Shown here piece after piece: positions 14,452-22,744 of a stretch of 32,159 nucleotides of DNA. The notes beneath the pieces were generated by a model, which was not told the DNA's origin, did not search any database, and worked only from the letters and a program-made list of their open reading frames with translations. Origin of the DNA: a virus. How positions within the stretch are numbered: the first letter of the stretch is position 1; the number at the start of each line of letters is the position of its first letter. The stretch covers positions 1-32,159 of IMG/VR virus record IMGVR_UViG_3300045971_000087; one strand, 5' to 3'. The position numbers were made by a program, and so were the translations under genes.

Positions 14452-14480
14452 ATTATACTTTATTTATCTGTTTATGTCAA
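14452..14480 (-). promoter_or_regulatory. Perfect-consensus sigma70 early promoter
   Basis: On the minus strand TTGACA (14480-14475), exactly 17 bases, then TATAAT (14457-14452). All twelve consensus bases match. It lies about 25 bases before the start codon at 14428, behind a strong SD. It should fire immediately on infection using host RNA polymerase, driving the leftward early and replication genes. Confidence 0.9.
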
Positions 14481-14518
14481 TAAGGCTAAATACTTGTATA
14501 GATCAAAGGACCGACGAA

Positions 14519-14698
14519 ATGAACATCGACGAATCAGTACGCACACCAGACGAGATTTTCTTGCAGTTCTGCGCTATTTCATTCAAAATTGGGTATCCGC
14601 TGACACTGACTGAACTGAACCAGTTCAGAGGAGTGATTTCTGATGAACTGATTCAGTTCGTCCTTGACAAACAAACTAAGGAGAGATTAAATGACTGA
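14519..14698 (+). CDS. Small acidic hypothetical protein, first of the rightward island
   Basis: A 59-residue acidic protein starting MNIDESVRTPDEIFLQFCAI. This ATG is preferred over one at 14474 because AAGGA lies eight bases before it and the upstream part overlaps the opposing promoter. Helical segments (LTLTELNQFRG, SDELIQFVLDKQTKE) suggest a small regulator or partner-binding protein. It opens the only plus-strand gene cluster in the genome. Its end overlaps the next start (ATGACTGA). Function unknown. Confidence 0.65.
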   Translation: MNIDESVRTPDEIFLQFCAISFKIGYPLTLTELNQFRGVISDELIQFVLDKQTKERLND

Positions 14699-15017
14699 TA
14701 ACGAAATGGCAATACGTGTATGGGAATGGATTGATGAGGCAAACGGATTAGGGAATAATACAAAGTTTATGGACGAAAAACTAGGAATCTTGCTTGATGA
14801 AAGCGACGTACACAACGATTTTGGTATTTTTGCGAGGCAAATAAGGACATTACTTGCCAATGTTCATGAAATTTATCATCTAAATTGGTCTCAAACACCA
14901 AGAATGCACGAAAAGTACCACAGACAAATTATAGATACTGCTGCCAAAGCATACCCAGGGCATCATCCACATCCACCATTCAAAGACATTCGTAAGGAGA
15001 TTGAAAATGACCAATAA
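14691..15017 (+). CDS. Hypothetical protein, second of the rightward island
   Basis: A 108-residue, mainly helical protein. The start has AAGGAG eight bases upstream. A His-rich region (HEIYHLNWSQTPRMHEKYH and later YPGHHPHPP) could bind metal or simply be a flexible tail, but no family motif is clear. It overlaps both neighbours, so the genes are translationally linked. Function unknown. Confidence 0.7.
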   Translation: MTDNEMAIRVWEWIDEANGLGNNTKFMDEKLGILLDESDVHNDFGIFARQIRTLLANVHEIYHLNWSQTPRMHEKYHRQIIDTAAKAYPGHHPHPPFKDIRKEIENDQ

Positions 15018-15606
15018 AGAAAAACGAGTATGGGTGTACAAGCACAGAGAAGCACCTCTCAAAGTACGTTCTAAACACGCAGAGCGAATCCGTCTACGCG
15101 ACGAAAAGACAGGTGTGGAATGGCATTACTCTCCAGACTCATGGGCAGATCGCTCTATCCCAGGTGTAGTAGAAAACTCCTGCTACGAATGGAAAGGTTC
15201 TTGGAATCAGAACGGAATGGGTATGTTCCCAATCAAACGTTTTAACGATGAAGCAAAGACTGGAATGATAAACGCACCTAGGTTAGCAATGGCAATACGT
15301 CTTGGTCGCCCACTACGAAAGACGGAATTCGTCTATTCACAGTGCCAAAATCCAGAGTGTACTAATCCAAAGCACTTAACGATTGGCACAAAACAGGATG
15401 CGATTCGTAATGGTAAGGGTCGTGAGAAATGGAGTGATGAATGGCTAGATGCTCATCTAGAGACACTTTTATACTCAACACAAGGCGAAGTAGTACTCGC
15501 ACTGGGGTTGACTAAAAACCAGGCATCAAACTGCAAGACTAAGGCAAAAAAGTACATGGAACGATTAGAGCGCGGTCTTGTTAATTTGAAAAAAGAGAAC
15601 AAATAA
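15007..15606 (+). CDS. HNH-family protein with a substituted catalytic His and a C-terminal helix-turn-helix
   Basis: 199 residues from the ATG at 15007 (AAGGAG seven bases upstream; a TTG at 15001 is less likely). CYEWKGSWNQNGMGMF (59-74), INAPRLAMAIRLGRPL (88-103) and SQCQNPECTNPKHLTIGT (111-128) follow the order of the phage HNH family that carries a HxCDNPxCVNPxHL core. Here the leading His is Ser111, while C113, C118, N120 and H123 remain, so cleavage may be lost or altered. Residues about 158-190 (VVLALGLTKNQASNCKTKAK) look like a helix-turn-helix. It may be a homing nuclease turned DNA-binding protein. Its 3' end is duplicated downstream of the next gene. Confidence 0.75.
   Translation: MTNKEKRVWVYKHREAPLKVRSKHAERIRLRDEKTGVEWHYSPDSWADRSIPGVVENSCYEWKGSWNQNGMGMFPIKRFNDEAKTGMINAPRLAMAIRLGRPLRKTEFVYSQCQNPECTNPKHLTIGTKQDAIRNGKGREKWSDEWLDAHLETLLYSTQGEVVLALGLTKNQASNCKTKAKKYMERLERGLVNLKKENK
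15517..15563 (+). repeat. 47-bp direct repeat, copy 1 (in the HNH-like gene)
   Basis: Bases 15517-15563 are identical to 16018-16064. This copy encodes the start of NQASNCKTKAKKYMERLERG in the current C-terminus of the HNH-like protein. After base 15563 the two copies keep the same amino acids for a few codons but use different codons. Confidence 0.95.
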
Positions 15607-15983
15607 TGGATATATGTACCTACTGCGGAACTTATTCGGGTAATACTCGGGATCATGTTATACCAGCAGCATACACTTCAATAATAAAGAACTTTTCATG
15701 CGGACAAATTGTACCTTGCTGTTCAAAATGTAACACATTACTGGGTTCTAAGATGTATTTGACTGTTCCCGAAAGAGCAGAGTTTCTATTCAAAAGATAT
15801 AAAGAAAAATATCGAGCAATTCTTACTTTTCCTGATTGGTCAAAAGACGAACTAGAGGAAATGTCTGTAACGTTCCAACGTTTAATTAATTCTGCTATTA
15901 GGAAACGTGAAGAATTTACTGAACGACTCAATCATTTAGACATAGTAAGAAACGGCTTTCAAACGCCAGATAACTATGATTAA
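15606..15983 (+). CDS. HNH endonuclease, probably a mobile insertion
   Basis: A 125-residue protein with an intact HNH layout: C4-x2-C7, then TRDHVIPAAY (D16-H17, catalytic His), and VPCCSKCNTLLGSK (C39, C42, N43). The two CxxC pairs should hold zinc. The C-terminal half is helical and charged. It starts in the last base of the previous stop (TAATG). It appears to have entered the 3' end of the upstream gene: the displaced original end remains at 16003-16098, while the element seems to carry a replacement end for its target. It probably acts as a free-standing homing nuclease. Confidence 0.85.
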   Translation: MDICTYCGTYSGNTRDHVIPAAYTSIIKNFSCGQIVPCCSKCNTLLGSKMYLTVPERAEFLFKRYKEKYRAILTFPDWSKDELEEMSVTFQRLINSAIRKREEFTERLNHLDIVRNGFQTPDNYD

Positions 15984-16002
15984 TCTTGATAACCACTCCT
16001 TT

Positions 16003-16098
16003 ATGGGGCGCGATCAGAACCAGGCATCAAACTGCAAGACTAAGGCAAAAAAGTACATGGAACGGCTTGAAAGAGGGCTGATTCAGCCACGAAAGTGA
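16003..16098 (+). pseudogene. Remnant 3' end of the HNH-like gene
   Basis: The reading frame MGRDQNQASNCKTKAKKYME...RLERGLIQPRK-stop matches the C-terminus of the gene at 15007 for about 21 residues, then ends differently. There is no SD before its ATG and the frame lacks the first 170 residues, so it is not an independent gene. It is best read as the original gene end, cut off when the HNH gene and its replacement 3' segment arrived. After the 47 identical bases the following codons (CGG CTT GAA AGA GGG CTG against CGA TTA GAG CGC GGT CTT) are synonymous, showing an origin in a diverged relative. Confidence 0.8.
16018..16064 (+). repeat. 47-bp direct repeat, copy 2 (in the remnant)
   Basis: Identical to 15517-15563, 501 bases upstream. 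Together the copies bracket the end of the HNH-like gene and the entire HNH endonuclease gene. Recombination between them would precisely delete the endonuclease and restore a full-length upstream gene ending in GLIQPRK. Confidence 0.95.
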
Positions 16099-16105
16099 CA
16101 CTATT

Positions 16106-16127
16106 TTCAGTAGGTACCCCTACTGAA
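16106..16127. terminator. Bidirectional hairpin between converging transcripts
   Basis: TTCAGTAGG (16106-16114) and CCTACTGAA (16119-16127) form a perfect nine-base stem with a four-base loop. It lies between the end of the plus-strand island and the last minus-strand gene, whose stop codon begins at the next base (16128-16130). Flanking A/T-rich bases on both sides are short, so termination strength is uncertain, but the position is exactly where converging transcripts need to stop. Confidence 0.7.
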
Positions 16128-16406
16128 TTACAGCTTTCCGTAGTTGGATTCAGTTAGGTGTTCTAGTGCAATTTTGAGGTAGTTTGTATCATCAATCAAC
16201 TTGATGACATGATTGCGGTATTGCTCATTTAGATTCTTGATTAGAGCAATTCTTGTTTCGTTCGCCTTATCTTGCTCACGCAAATACCCAATCACTTCAA
16301 TAAGTTGCTCAAGTACAACTAAGGTGAACTGCTCGTCATTCGTCTTGTCTATCTTTTCCTGTAATCTCTTTTTCAAGATCAGAGCGGATACGATGGATGA
16401 TTCCAT
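16128..16406 (-). CDS. Coiled-coil hypothetical protein, last of the tail-fibre transcript
   Basis: A 92-residue protein that looks helical throughout (ILKKRLQEKIDKTNDEQFTL; LREQDKANETRIALIKNLNE) with no membrane segment. The start at 16406 has GGAG five bases upstream and follows the previous gene closely. It is the final gene before the convergent hairpin. It could be a partner of the coiled-coil membrane protein before it, or a fibre accessory factor; nothing decides this. Confidence 0.65.
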   Translation of the reverse strand: MESSIVSALILKKRLQEKIDKTNDEQFTLVVLEQLIEVIGYLREQDKANETRIALIKNLNEQYRNHVIKLIDDTNYLKIALEHLTESNYGKL

Positions 16407-16415
16407 ACCTGCTCC

Positions 16416-16775
16416 TTAGTGAAATAACCACGAATCAATACGTGTCCACATTATGCCAATGACAGCACCAATGAATGAGAACACACCCCCAAGGACTTTG
16501 AAAGTCGTCTTGTAGTCGCGTAACTCGTCACGTATTGGTTCAATCTTTGTCTCTACGTGAGCATCAATAGTCATTGCTACATCCTTCTTCAACTCACGTA
16601 TTGAGTCGTTAATGTCAGTAAGCATCTGCTCTTCATCAGTGGCGTGTTTACCAAGCAGTTCCTCAACTCGCGTTAAGTGCTCTTGTATGTGGATACTTCT
16701 TTCTTCAAGCACAGCAACCTTTGATGCTAACTCTGCTCGCCTCTCAACTTGAATTATTTCTTGATCCGTTGCCAT
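16416..16775 (-). CDS. Coiled-coil protein with C-terminal membrane anchor (XhlA/holin-accessory-like)
   Basis: A 119-residue protein. Residues 10-90 form a long predicted coiled coil (VAVLEERSIHIQEHLTRVEE; INDSIRELKKDV; IEPIRDELRDYK), followed by one C-terminal hydrophobic helix (FKVLGGVFSFIGAVIGIMW) and a short tail. This coiled-coil plus tail-anchor plan resembles XhlA-type lysis accessory proteins and other small phage membrane proteins. The start at 16775 has GGAG six bases upstream and overlaps the preceding gene by 32 bases. It could contribute to lysis, superinfection control or tail-related membrane contact. The assignment is by architecture only. Confidence 0.6.
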   Translation of the reverse strand: MATDQEIIQVERRAELASKVAVLEERSIHIQEHLTRVEELLGKHATDEEQMLTDINDSIRELKKDVAMTIDAHVETKIEPIRDELRDYKTTFKVLGGVFSFIGAVIGIMWTRIDSWLFH

Positions 16776-16986
16776 CGAGTCTCCCTGAAAATGATTTTAG
16801 AGTCTGTTCAATGACTTGTTCAAGAACATTCTGACGTATCATATGTCCTCTAAACTTCTTCTCCATTTGTGACAGGAGTAAAGAAGAAGTCTCGGTGTTA
16901 GAGATGACGCGATCAACCTGATCATCCATTACTTTGGTTTCATTAAAGTCTTGAGACTCAAGATTTGTTCGCATCATTTCGTCCAT
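16744..16986 (-). CDS. Hypothetical protein downstream of the tail fibre
   Basis: An 80-residue soluble protein, acidic at the N-terminus (MDEMMRTNLESQDFNETKVM) and helical in the middle (LLLSQMEKKFRGHM; QNVLEQVIEQTLKS), with a Ser/Asn-rich tail. The SD is weak and an alternative start lies at Met4 or Met5. It begins 40 bases after the fibre stop and overlaps the next gene. It may assist fibre folding or belong with the membrane protein that follows; there is no recognised motif. Confidence 0.6.
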   Translation of the reverse strand: MDEMMRTNLESQDFNETKVMDDQVDRVISNTETSSLLLSQMEKKFRGHMIRQNVLEQVIEQTLKSFSGRLDGNGSRNNSS

Positions 16987-17025
16987 GGTATTTACTTTCT
17001 TAACTTATGTTATCTTACTACGCTA

Positions 17026-20000
17026 TTAAACGTAGAAGTTAGGTGCTTTTTGCTTAGTACCAATACCAGTGCTCTGGTAGTGCATGTCTGCCATGAACAA
17101 GAACGGCTCTGGACCACCATTGACTGTATTTGCAGTTAAGCGAACACGAATCATGAAGATACCATCTGGTTCAAACAATGAGTTATCAAGCAATGTAGCA
17201 CTGCCACCAGCAGAACTAATCGCTGTCTCAGCAATCATGTGCTGATATTGAACTGTACTTGCGTTCTGAGTTACAGTGACAATCTTACTTGCAGGGAATG
17301 CAGCCTGGTCGTGTCCCTTTGAATAGGTTGTCTCAAACTCCCAGGTAACTCCACCAGATGTAGTTCCAGCAGTAGACAATGCCCAGTGAGTATGCATATA
17401 GATATCTGAACCAGGAACATAATCGTGCCCTAAGTGGAACATTACTTCCACATAATCATTGACTGTAAATTGGTATGCACGTAAGTTATTACGGAAAGTA
17501 TTCAAAGTTGGATCAGTAGCAATACCTGTACCACGCACAATGATTGGGCCAAGTAAATCTTGCCATGCATAAGTTGGTGCTGATGGATCTACTTTGATAC
17601 CATTACCTGCTGTCTTAGGCATTACAATACTGCTTGCTGGATATACATCACCTGCTAAGTACGTCTTAGTTGTAGTTGATGTACCAAGTATAGTTGTATT
17701 GCTACCCATGCCTGTCACGCCCGTACCAATAACAATCTCGTTGTTATCGTTATAAGCAAGTGGCAGTGTATCTGCACCAAGGAAGATGTTGTTCCCGCCT
17801 GTCTGTAATGCATTAGCGGCACTATTACCTATACCAGCACGATAACCAATAGCAATGTTGTTATCCATTGTTGCATCGTAAATGTAAGCAGTACCAGTAC
17901 CTGTTGATCCAGTTACGTTTGCAGTAAAGATCCTACCCGCAGTGGATGCAGTAGAACCAATGGAAGTCCATGGAGTAGTACCTACAGAGTTAATCATATA
18001 AGTCTTACCTGATACGATATTACCTGCCGTTTGTGCTGAGCCTAAGTTCTGCAATGCTGTATGACCTAACGCTACGGAATTACTTACAGTAGCAGCATTT
18101 TGTAACGCATTCTTACCAAAGACTGTATTCAAAGAACCAGTCTGCATACCTAAACCAGCTGCTCCACCAATAACGTGGTTACCTTGACCCGTATAGCAGT
18201 TGTTCAACGTAGCATTACCAATAGCAATAGTGCCTGACATGTCGTTTAGAACTGCTGTGCCAGTGCCAGTGCCTTGTGCCGAACAAGTAAAACGTGTCCC
18301 AACTACATTGGCCGCTGCACCAATCAATGTAAAGTCAGTTGTGCCAAGAGTAACGATGTTATAAATTAGACCTGGAATCAGAACAGTTGCTGCTCTTGCT
18401 GCACCATAGTTAGAACCACCACCAATTAATGTATTTTGTGTGCCATACATTAAACTACTACCAGCACCGTTGCCAATAGCAATAGCAAAAGTGCTTCGTT
18501 GCATTTTGCTCAACGTATTATAACCAATTGCAGTAACACCAGTCGCGACATAACGAACTGTGCCAGTACCAGAACCAACACCAGTTGGCGTAAATGTAGT
18601 GCCAACGTTGTTATTGGCAGCACCAATTGCTGTGAAACTTGTTGTTCCAACTGTATCAATCACGCATGATACTCCAACTGGAATTGAACCAGCAGTGATT
18701 ACCGTAGCGGCATTTTGTAATGAATTGGAACCAACTGCTACAATCTGTGATAAGTTCTTCGAGTTCTGCATTGCTCCAGAACCAAGTGCAACGTTGTTTG
18801 AACCAGTTGGATCTATCAGCAATACATTAGCGCCAATGCCAACGTTATTTGCACCAGTAGTTAGGTTACCCATCACGTTGTCACCAACGCCAATGTTATA
18901 TGTACCAGTAGTTACGTTTGCTTGAGTTGTTGAGTTACCAATACCAATGTCAGTGGCAACATTTCCTTTAACTGTAATATTGGATAATTGAACTGTTCCA
19001 GATGTAGTTAAGTTTGTTGCTGTAACCGCTAATGGAGTTACGTTACCAATAACAACGTTATCTATAGTAAAACCTGATCCAGATACATCAGAAGACAGTG
19101 GGAAACTCGATCCACCACCTCCACCACCAGTAGACGAAATTACATTTCCAACAATTGTAATGTTAGTACCAGCAGTATAAGTTGGTGCTTGCGTGATCGT
19201 CGATGTGATCGTGTTACCAGTAATGCTGATTCCGTTTCCTGCCACATAGTGATACAACTCGTTACCTGAGGAAAAAACATGAGATGCATAGATATTACCA
19301 ACTGCCGTTATATCTGTGTCTGAATAAATTGATCCAGGAACAGATGTACCAGATACATGTAAGTTACCAAATAAAGTAGTCTTGGTGTTATAGATAGAAC
19401 CAATGACTGTGTTCCATGAACCACGACTTGCACCACCAATAACAATGCTATGAGTTTCACTGCTTGATTGTGGTACAATACTTGCACCAATAAGAATGTT
19501 ATCGTTACCTGTTGTTAGCGAGTTAGGTCCAAAGTAATCGACGCCCGTAGCAAAACCGATTCCAATATTATTATAGCCAGTTGTCACATCTCTAAATGCC
19601 TGTGAACCAAGTGCAAGGTTAAACCCACCAGTAGATGTATTGTAAAGTGTTAACGTACCAATACCTACGTTATTTGCACCATCAGTTTGGTTATTTAAGG
19701 AATACGCACCCAATGCCATGTTAAATGACTTGGAGTAATCTCCTGTATCAGGTGGTAAGATGTTAAGGGCACCAGCACCCAATGCTAAGTTAGTTGAGTC
19801 ACCACCGCTTGTACCACCACGACCAACCTTAACACTGTTGATATATGCATCACTTCCTGTAGTAAGTTGCTTGGCAATACCAACACCACCATCAACAATA
19901 ATTGCACCTGTTGTTGGAGTAGTTGAATCAGTACTATCTACGACATGCGTCTGGGGAACGGCAGCCCAATCAACTGTAGTACCACCCCCTGTACTAGAAA

Positions 20001-22203
20001 TTGTAACTGTCACGTTGCCACCAGACGCAGTCGCTACTACTCCGTTACCAACGAAGTTGATTGAACTTGCTACTGACGAAACAACATTTCCTTCGTCTGA
20101 AATAGAAACTGTACCAGCACCTGTGGCACCCACATTACCAAAGCGTGTAAAGATAACCCCAACATTATCGTTATCCGTCATCGTACCAGAGACGTAAACA
20201 ACTGGTACTGAGTAGTAATCGCTGTTGGTTGATGTAAGCGGTCCAACAACATTTCCATTCACTGAATAGATCAGAGATTTGTTGTTGTTAGCAATAACGA
20301 TATCGCCTTTGACTGTGCTATTTGAATCATCAAACGTTGCGATCCAGTTAGCGATGTTGCTACCAAACCAGTCTGAAGTGGAAACATACATCGTCGTTGC
20401 TGACGCCAATGTTGCATTATTAACTCGTATCTCAGCAGCACCAATCGCTGGGGTAGTTGTTGGTGATGTATGGTTGTCAAACCAAAGTGATACACCGCCT
20501 TGTGGTCCAGTGTTACCAGTTGCACCAACATTGCCTTGAGGGCCAGTCGAACCCGTTACTCCTGTATTACCTTGAATACCTTGTGGTCCAGTAGGACCCG
20601 TATTTCCAGTTAAGCCTTGAGGACCAGTTGGTCCAGTATTACCTTGAATACCCTGGGGGCCAGGTACTGTACTATCTGCCCCGGCCGCACCAACAAGTGA
20701 TGCCATCCACTCCGCTTCAGTACCACTGTATCCGTTAAATACTGCAATTTCATAAGCAGAGTAACCGCTTGGCCCCATAGGACCCACATCGCCTTGTATG
20801 CCTTGTGGTCCAGTGTTACCTTGGACACCTTGTGGACCAGGTACAGTAGAATCCGCTCCAGTAGCGCCTGTATTTCCCTGAATACCCTGTGGACCAGTGT
20901 TACCTTGAATACCTTGAGGGCCAGTATCTCCAGTAGCGCCTGTGTTACCAGTTACGCCTTGAATACCTTGAGATCCTGTATTGCCTGTTGCTCCGGTATT
21001 GCCTTGAATACCTTGTGGTCCAGTTGGCCCCGTATTGCCTTGAATACCTTGTGGCCCCGTATCACCTACGTTACCTTGAATTCCCTGAGGTCCAGTATTG
21101 CCTTGAATACCTTGTGGTCCAGTCGCACCTGTATCTCCAACATTTCCCTGAATACCCTGAATGCCTTGTGGTCCTGTAGCGCCTGTGTTACCAGTTACGC
21201 CTTGAATTCCCTGAGGTCCAGTATTGCCTTGAATACCTTGTGGTCCAGTCGCACCTGTATCGCCAACATTTCCCTGTACGCCTTGTAGACCTGTGTTACC
21301 TTGTATGCCTTGTGGTCCAGTGTCTCCAGTAGCGCCTGTGTTACCAGTTACGCCTTGTATGCCTTGTGGTCCAGTGTTACCTTGAATACCCTGTGATCCA
21401 ACATTTCCCTGTACCCCTTGAATGCCTTGCTCGCCCTGTGGGCCACGAATCGCACCAACATTGTTCCAAGTAGATCCAGACCATACATAACCATTGCCGT
21501 CTGCTAAGACGACATACAAGTCGCCCATTACATTGCCTGTTGATGGTAGGTCTCCAAATGTTGCTACTGATCCTTTTAGAACAACTGAAGTACCAGCTGC
21601 ACCTGTACCACCTACGTTACCTTGAATTCCCTGAGGTCCAGTATTGCCTTGAATACCTTGTGAACCTGTTGCTCCAGTATTGCCAGTTAAGCCAGTATCT
21701 CCCTTATCTCCTTTGATACCTTGTGGTCCTGTATCTCCAACATTTCCCTGGATACCTTGAGCGCCCGTTGCTCCTGTGTTTCCAGTAATACCTTGAATGC
21801 CTTGGATGCCTTGTGGACCTGTATCTCCTTGAATACCTTGAATACCTTGAGCACCCGTATTGCCTTGAATACCTTGTGGTCCTGTACTACCAGTCGCACC
21901 AGTAAGCCCAGTATCGCCCCTCGGGCCTACATCGCCAGTATCTCCTTTAACGCCTTGAATGCCCTGGACTCCTTGAGGACCAGTGTCGCCAGTTAAACCA
22001 ATGTTACCCTGGATACCTTGTGGCCCCTGAGCACCTGTATCACCTACATTACCTTGAATACCTTGCTCACCTCTTGGTCCTACGCCAGAGAAGGTTTGCA
22101 GATTTAACTTTGCTTGAGACTCAGTTAAGTTGAGTTGTGTGACTTGTTCAGTCACATTGATTTGTGTAACGTCTGTCGTTACATTGATTTTGTAATCAGC
22201 CAT
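17026..22203 (-). CDS. Giant collagen-like tail fibre / receptor-binding protein
   Basis: 1,725 residues, about 16% of the genome. A short N-terminal region with repeated NVTxxVTQxN (1-40) presumably attaches to the tail tip. Gly-X-Y triple-helix blocks (about 42-200, 250-475 and 505-570, mostly [10 protein letters not shown] units) are broken by two small globular inserts: a [20 protein letters not shown] domain (about 201-250) and a [18 protein letters not shown] domain (about 476-504). After a beta-rich spacer comes a long beta-roll of NNVGIGxxxL / GNNNIFLGA units (about 790-1500), like trimeric adhesin heads. The C-terminal domain (about 1535-1725, with [10 protein letters not shown] and FMADMHYQ) is probably the tip or trimerisation domain. 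It should form trimers. Confidence 0.88.
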   Translation of the reverse strand: MADYKINVTTDVTQINVTEQVTQLNLTESQAKLNLQTFSGVGPRGEQGIQGNVGDTGAQGPQGIQGNIGLTGDTGPQGVQGIQGVKGDTGDVGPRGDTGLTGATGSTGPQGIQGNTGAQGIQGIQGDTGPQGIQGIQGITGNTGATGAQGIQGNVGDTGPQGIKGDKGDTGLTGNTGATGSQGIQGNTGPQGIQGNVGGTGAAGTSVVLKGSVATFGDLPSTGNVMGDLYVVLADGNGYVWSGSTWNNVGAIRGPQGEQGIQGVQGNVGSQGIQGNTGPQGIQGVTGNTGATGDTGPQGIQGNTGLQGVQGNVGDTGATGPQGIQGNTGPQGIQGVTGNTGATGPQGIQGIQGNVGDTGATGPQGIQGNTGPQGIQGNVGDTGPQGIQGNTGPTGPQGIQGNTGATGNTGSQGIQGVTGNTGATGDTGPQGIQGNTGPQGIQGNTGATGADSTVPGPQGVQGNTGPQGIQGDVGPMGPSGYSAYEIAVFNGYSGTEAEWMASLVGAAGADSTVPGPQGIQGNTGPTGPQGLTGNTGPTGPQGIQGNTGVTGSTGPQGNVGATGNTGPQGGVSLWFDNHTSPTTTPAIGAAEIRVNNATLASATTMYVSTSDWFGSNIANWIATFDDSNSTVKGDIVIANNNKSLIYSVNGNVVGPLTSTNSDYYSVPVVYVSGTMTDNDNVGVIFTRFGNVGATGAGTVSISDEGNVVSSVASSINFVGNGVVATASGGNVTVTISSTGGGTTVDWAAVPQTHVVDSTDSTTPTTGAIIVDGGVGIAKQLTTGSDAYINSVKVGRGGTSGGDSTNLALGAGALNILPPDTGDYSKSFNMALGAYSLNNQTDGANNVGIGTLTLYNTSTGGFNLALGSQAFRDVTTGYNNIGIGFATGVDYFGPNSLTTGNDNILIGASIVPQSSSETHSIVIGGASRGSWNTVIGSIYNTKTTLFGNLHVSGTSVPGSIYSDTDITAVGNIYASHVFSSGNELYHYVAGNGISITGNTITSTITQAPTYTAGTNITIVGNVISSTGGGGGGSSFPLSSDVSGSGFTIDNVVIGNVTPLAVTATNLTTSGTVQLSNITVKGNVATDIGIGNSTTQANVTTGTYNIGVGDNVMGNLTTGANNVGIGANVLLIDPTGSNNVALGSGAMQNSKNLSQIVAVGSNSLQNAATVITAGSIPVGVSCVIDTVGTTSFTAIGAANNNVGTTFTPTGVGSGTGTVRYVATGVTAIGYNTLSKMQRSTFAIAIGNGAGSSLMYGTQNTLIGGGSNYGAARAATVLIPGLIYNIVTLGTTDFTLIGAAANVVGTRFTCSAQGTGTGTAVLNDMSGTIAIGNATLNNCYTGQGNHVIGGAAGLGMQTGSLNTVFGKNALQNAATVSNSVALGHTALQNLGSAQTAGNIVSGKTYMINSVGTTPWTSIGSTASTAGRIFTANVTGSTGTGTAYIYDATMDNNIAIGYRAGIGNSAANALQTGGNNIFLGADTLPLAYNDNNEIVIGTGVTGMGSNTTILGTSTTTKTYLAGDVYPASSIVMPKTAGNGIKVDPSAPTYAWQDLLGPIIVRGTGIATDPTLNTFRNNLRAYQFTVNDYVEVMFHLGHDYVPGSDIYMHTHWALSTAGTTSGGVTWEFETTYSKGHDQAAFPASKIVTVTQNASTVQYQHMIAETAISSAGGSATLLDNSLFEPDGIFMIRVRLTANTVNGGPEPFLFMADMHYQSTGIGTKQKAPNFYV
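20530..21450 (-). repeat. Collagen-coding DNA repeats, second and third blocks
   Basis: Short related units, in 9-base steps, encode [12 protein letters not shown] and similar triplets. On the plus strand phrases such as ACCTTGAATACCTTGTGGTC recur many times with silent changes. The array is interrupted at about 20690-20775 by a non-collagen insert. Such arrays change length by slippage and recombination and are difficult to assemble from short reads, so the exact copy number should be treated with care. Confidence 0.85.
21600..22085 (-). repeat. Collagen-coding DNA repeats, first block
   Basis: This is the N-terminal Gly-X-Y array of the fibre, separated from the next block by the globular insert at about 21450-21600. 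Units are more varied than in the later blocks (GDT, GLT, GPR and GDK triplets alongside GIQ and GNT). They include KGDKGDTG, a charged pattern that stabilises bacterial-type collagen. Confidence 0.85.
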
Positions 22204-22205
22204 GA

Positions 22206-22670
22206 TTAGGACACTCCGTCGTTACTTACGAGTAAGATATATTGGAACTTTTGGATCTGTGGAGTTGGCGAACCGCCGTCATTTACTGACAAGAAGCCAG
22301 TATAGATAACTGGAACTGTTGAGTCTGGGTCGGCTGGTTCAGTGGATGTGAGTGTAGCTGGAATGTACAGCGTCAAATTACCTGTTAATGCGCTTGTTAC
22401 TGTGATATTGCCTGTAAGTGATACAACATTAGCACCAGGCATTGTACCTAGGCCAGAGATGGAGATACCATTCTTAGTATCTGTGATTGAATCAGCAGAG
22501 CGTTCAATGAACTCTGCATCAAATGTATAAAGTGAGATATCTACTGGTACTGCTGGATCACCTTGGGTGATTTGGTACTTGAGTAGGGTTGCTTCGCCTT
22601 GTTTAAGCGATAGGCATTGGACGTCTTGGTAGTAGCCCAAGGACGATTGAGTCTCTTTTGTAATTCGCAT
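22206..22670 (-). CDS. Tail-tip or fibre-attachment protein, putative
   Basis: A 154-residue beta-rich protein just before the fibre gene. The opening [20 protein letters not shown] followed by [15 protein letters not shown] resembles the first domain of baseplate/fibre adaptor proteins (BppU-like). This type takes a polymer-like sandwich fold and links fibres to the tail. The second half has repeated Thr/Val strands ([20 protein letters not shown]). The start at 22670 has GGAG seven bases upstream. The stop is two bases from the fibre start, so the two are made together. The role is inferred from position and general resemblance. Confidence 0.55.
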   Translation of the reverse strand: MRITKETQSSLGYYQDVQCLSLKQGEATLLKYQITQGDPAVPVDISLYTFDAEFIERSADSITDTKNGISISGLGTMPGANVVSLTGNITVTSALTGNLTLYIPATLTSTEPADPDSTVPVIYTGFLSVNDGGSPTPQIQKFQYILLVSNDGVS

Positions 22671-22744
22671 TGTCGTTCTCCACGGAAATAGAGTGTCACC
22701 AAAGCACTTCCTTAGTGATACTTGACAATGTATTTATGGTTTAA

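Noticed and set aside
20530-22085. Regular short repeats that might be taken for a CRISPR or satellite array
   Set aside because: The repeats stay in one open frame and encode Gly-X-Y triplets of the fibre; there are no spacers of constant size and no cas genes.
17026-22203. Diversity-generating retroelement acting on the fibre tip
   Set aside because: No reverse transcriptase gene or template repeat was found anywhere in the window.
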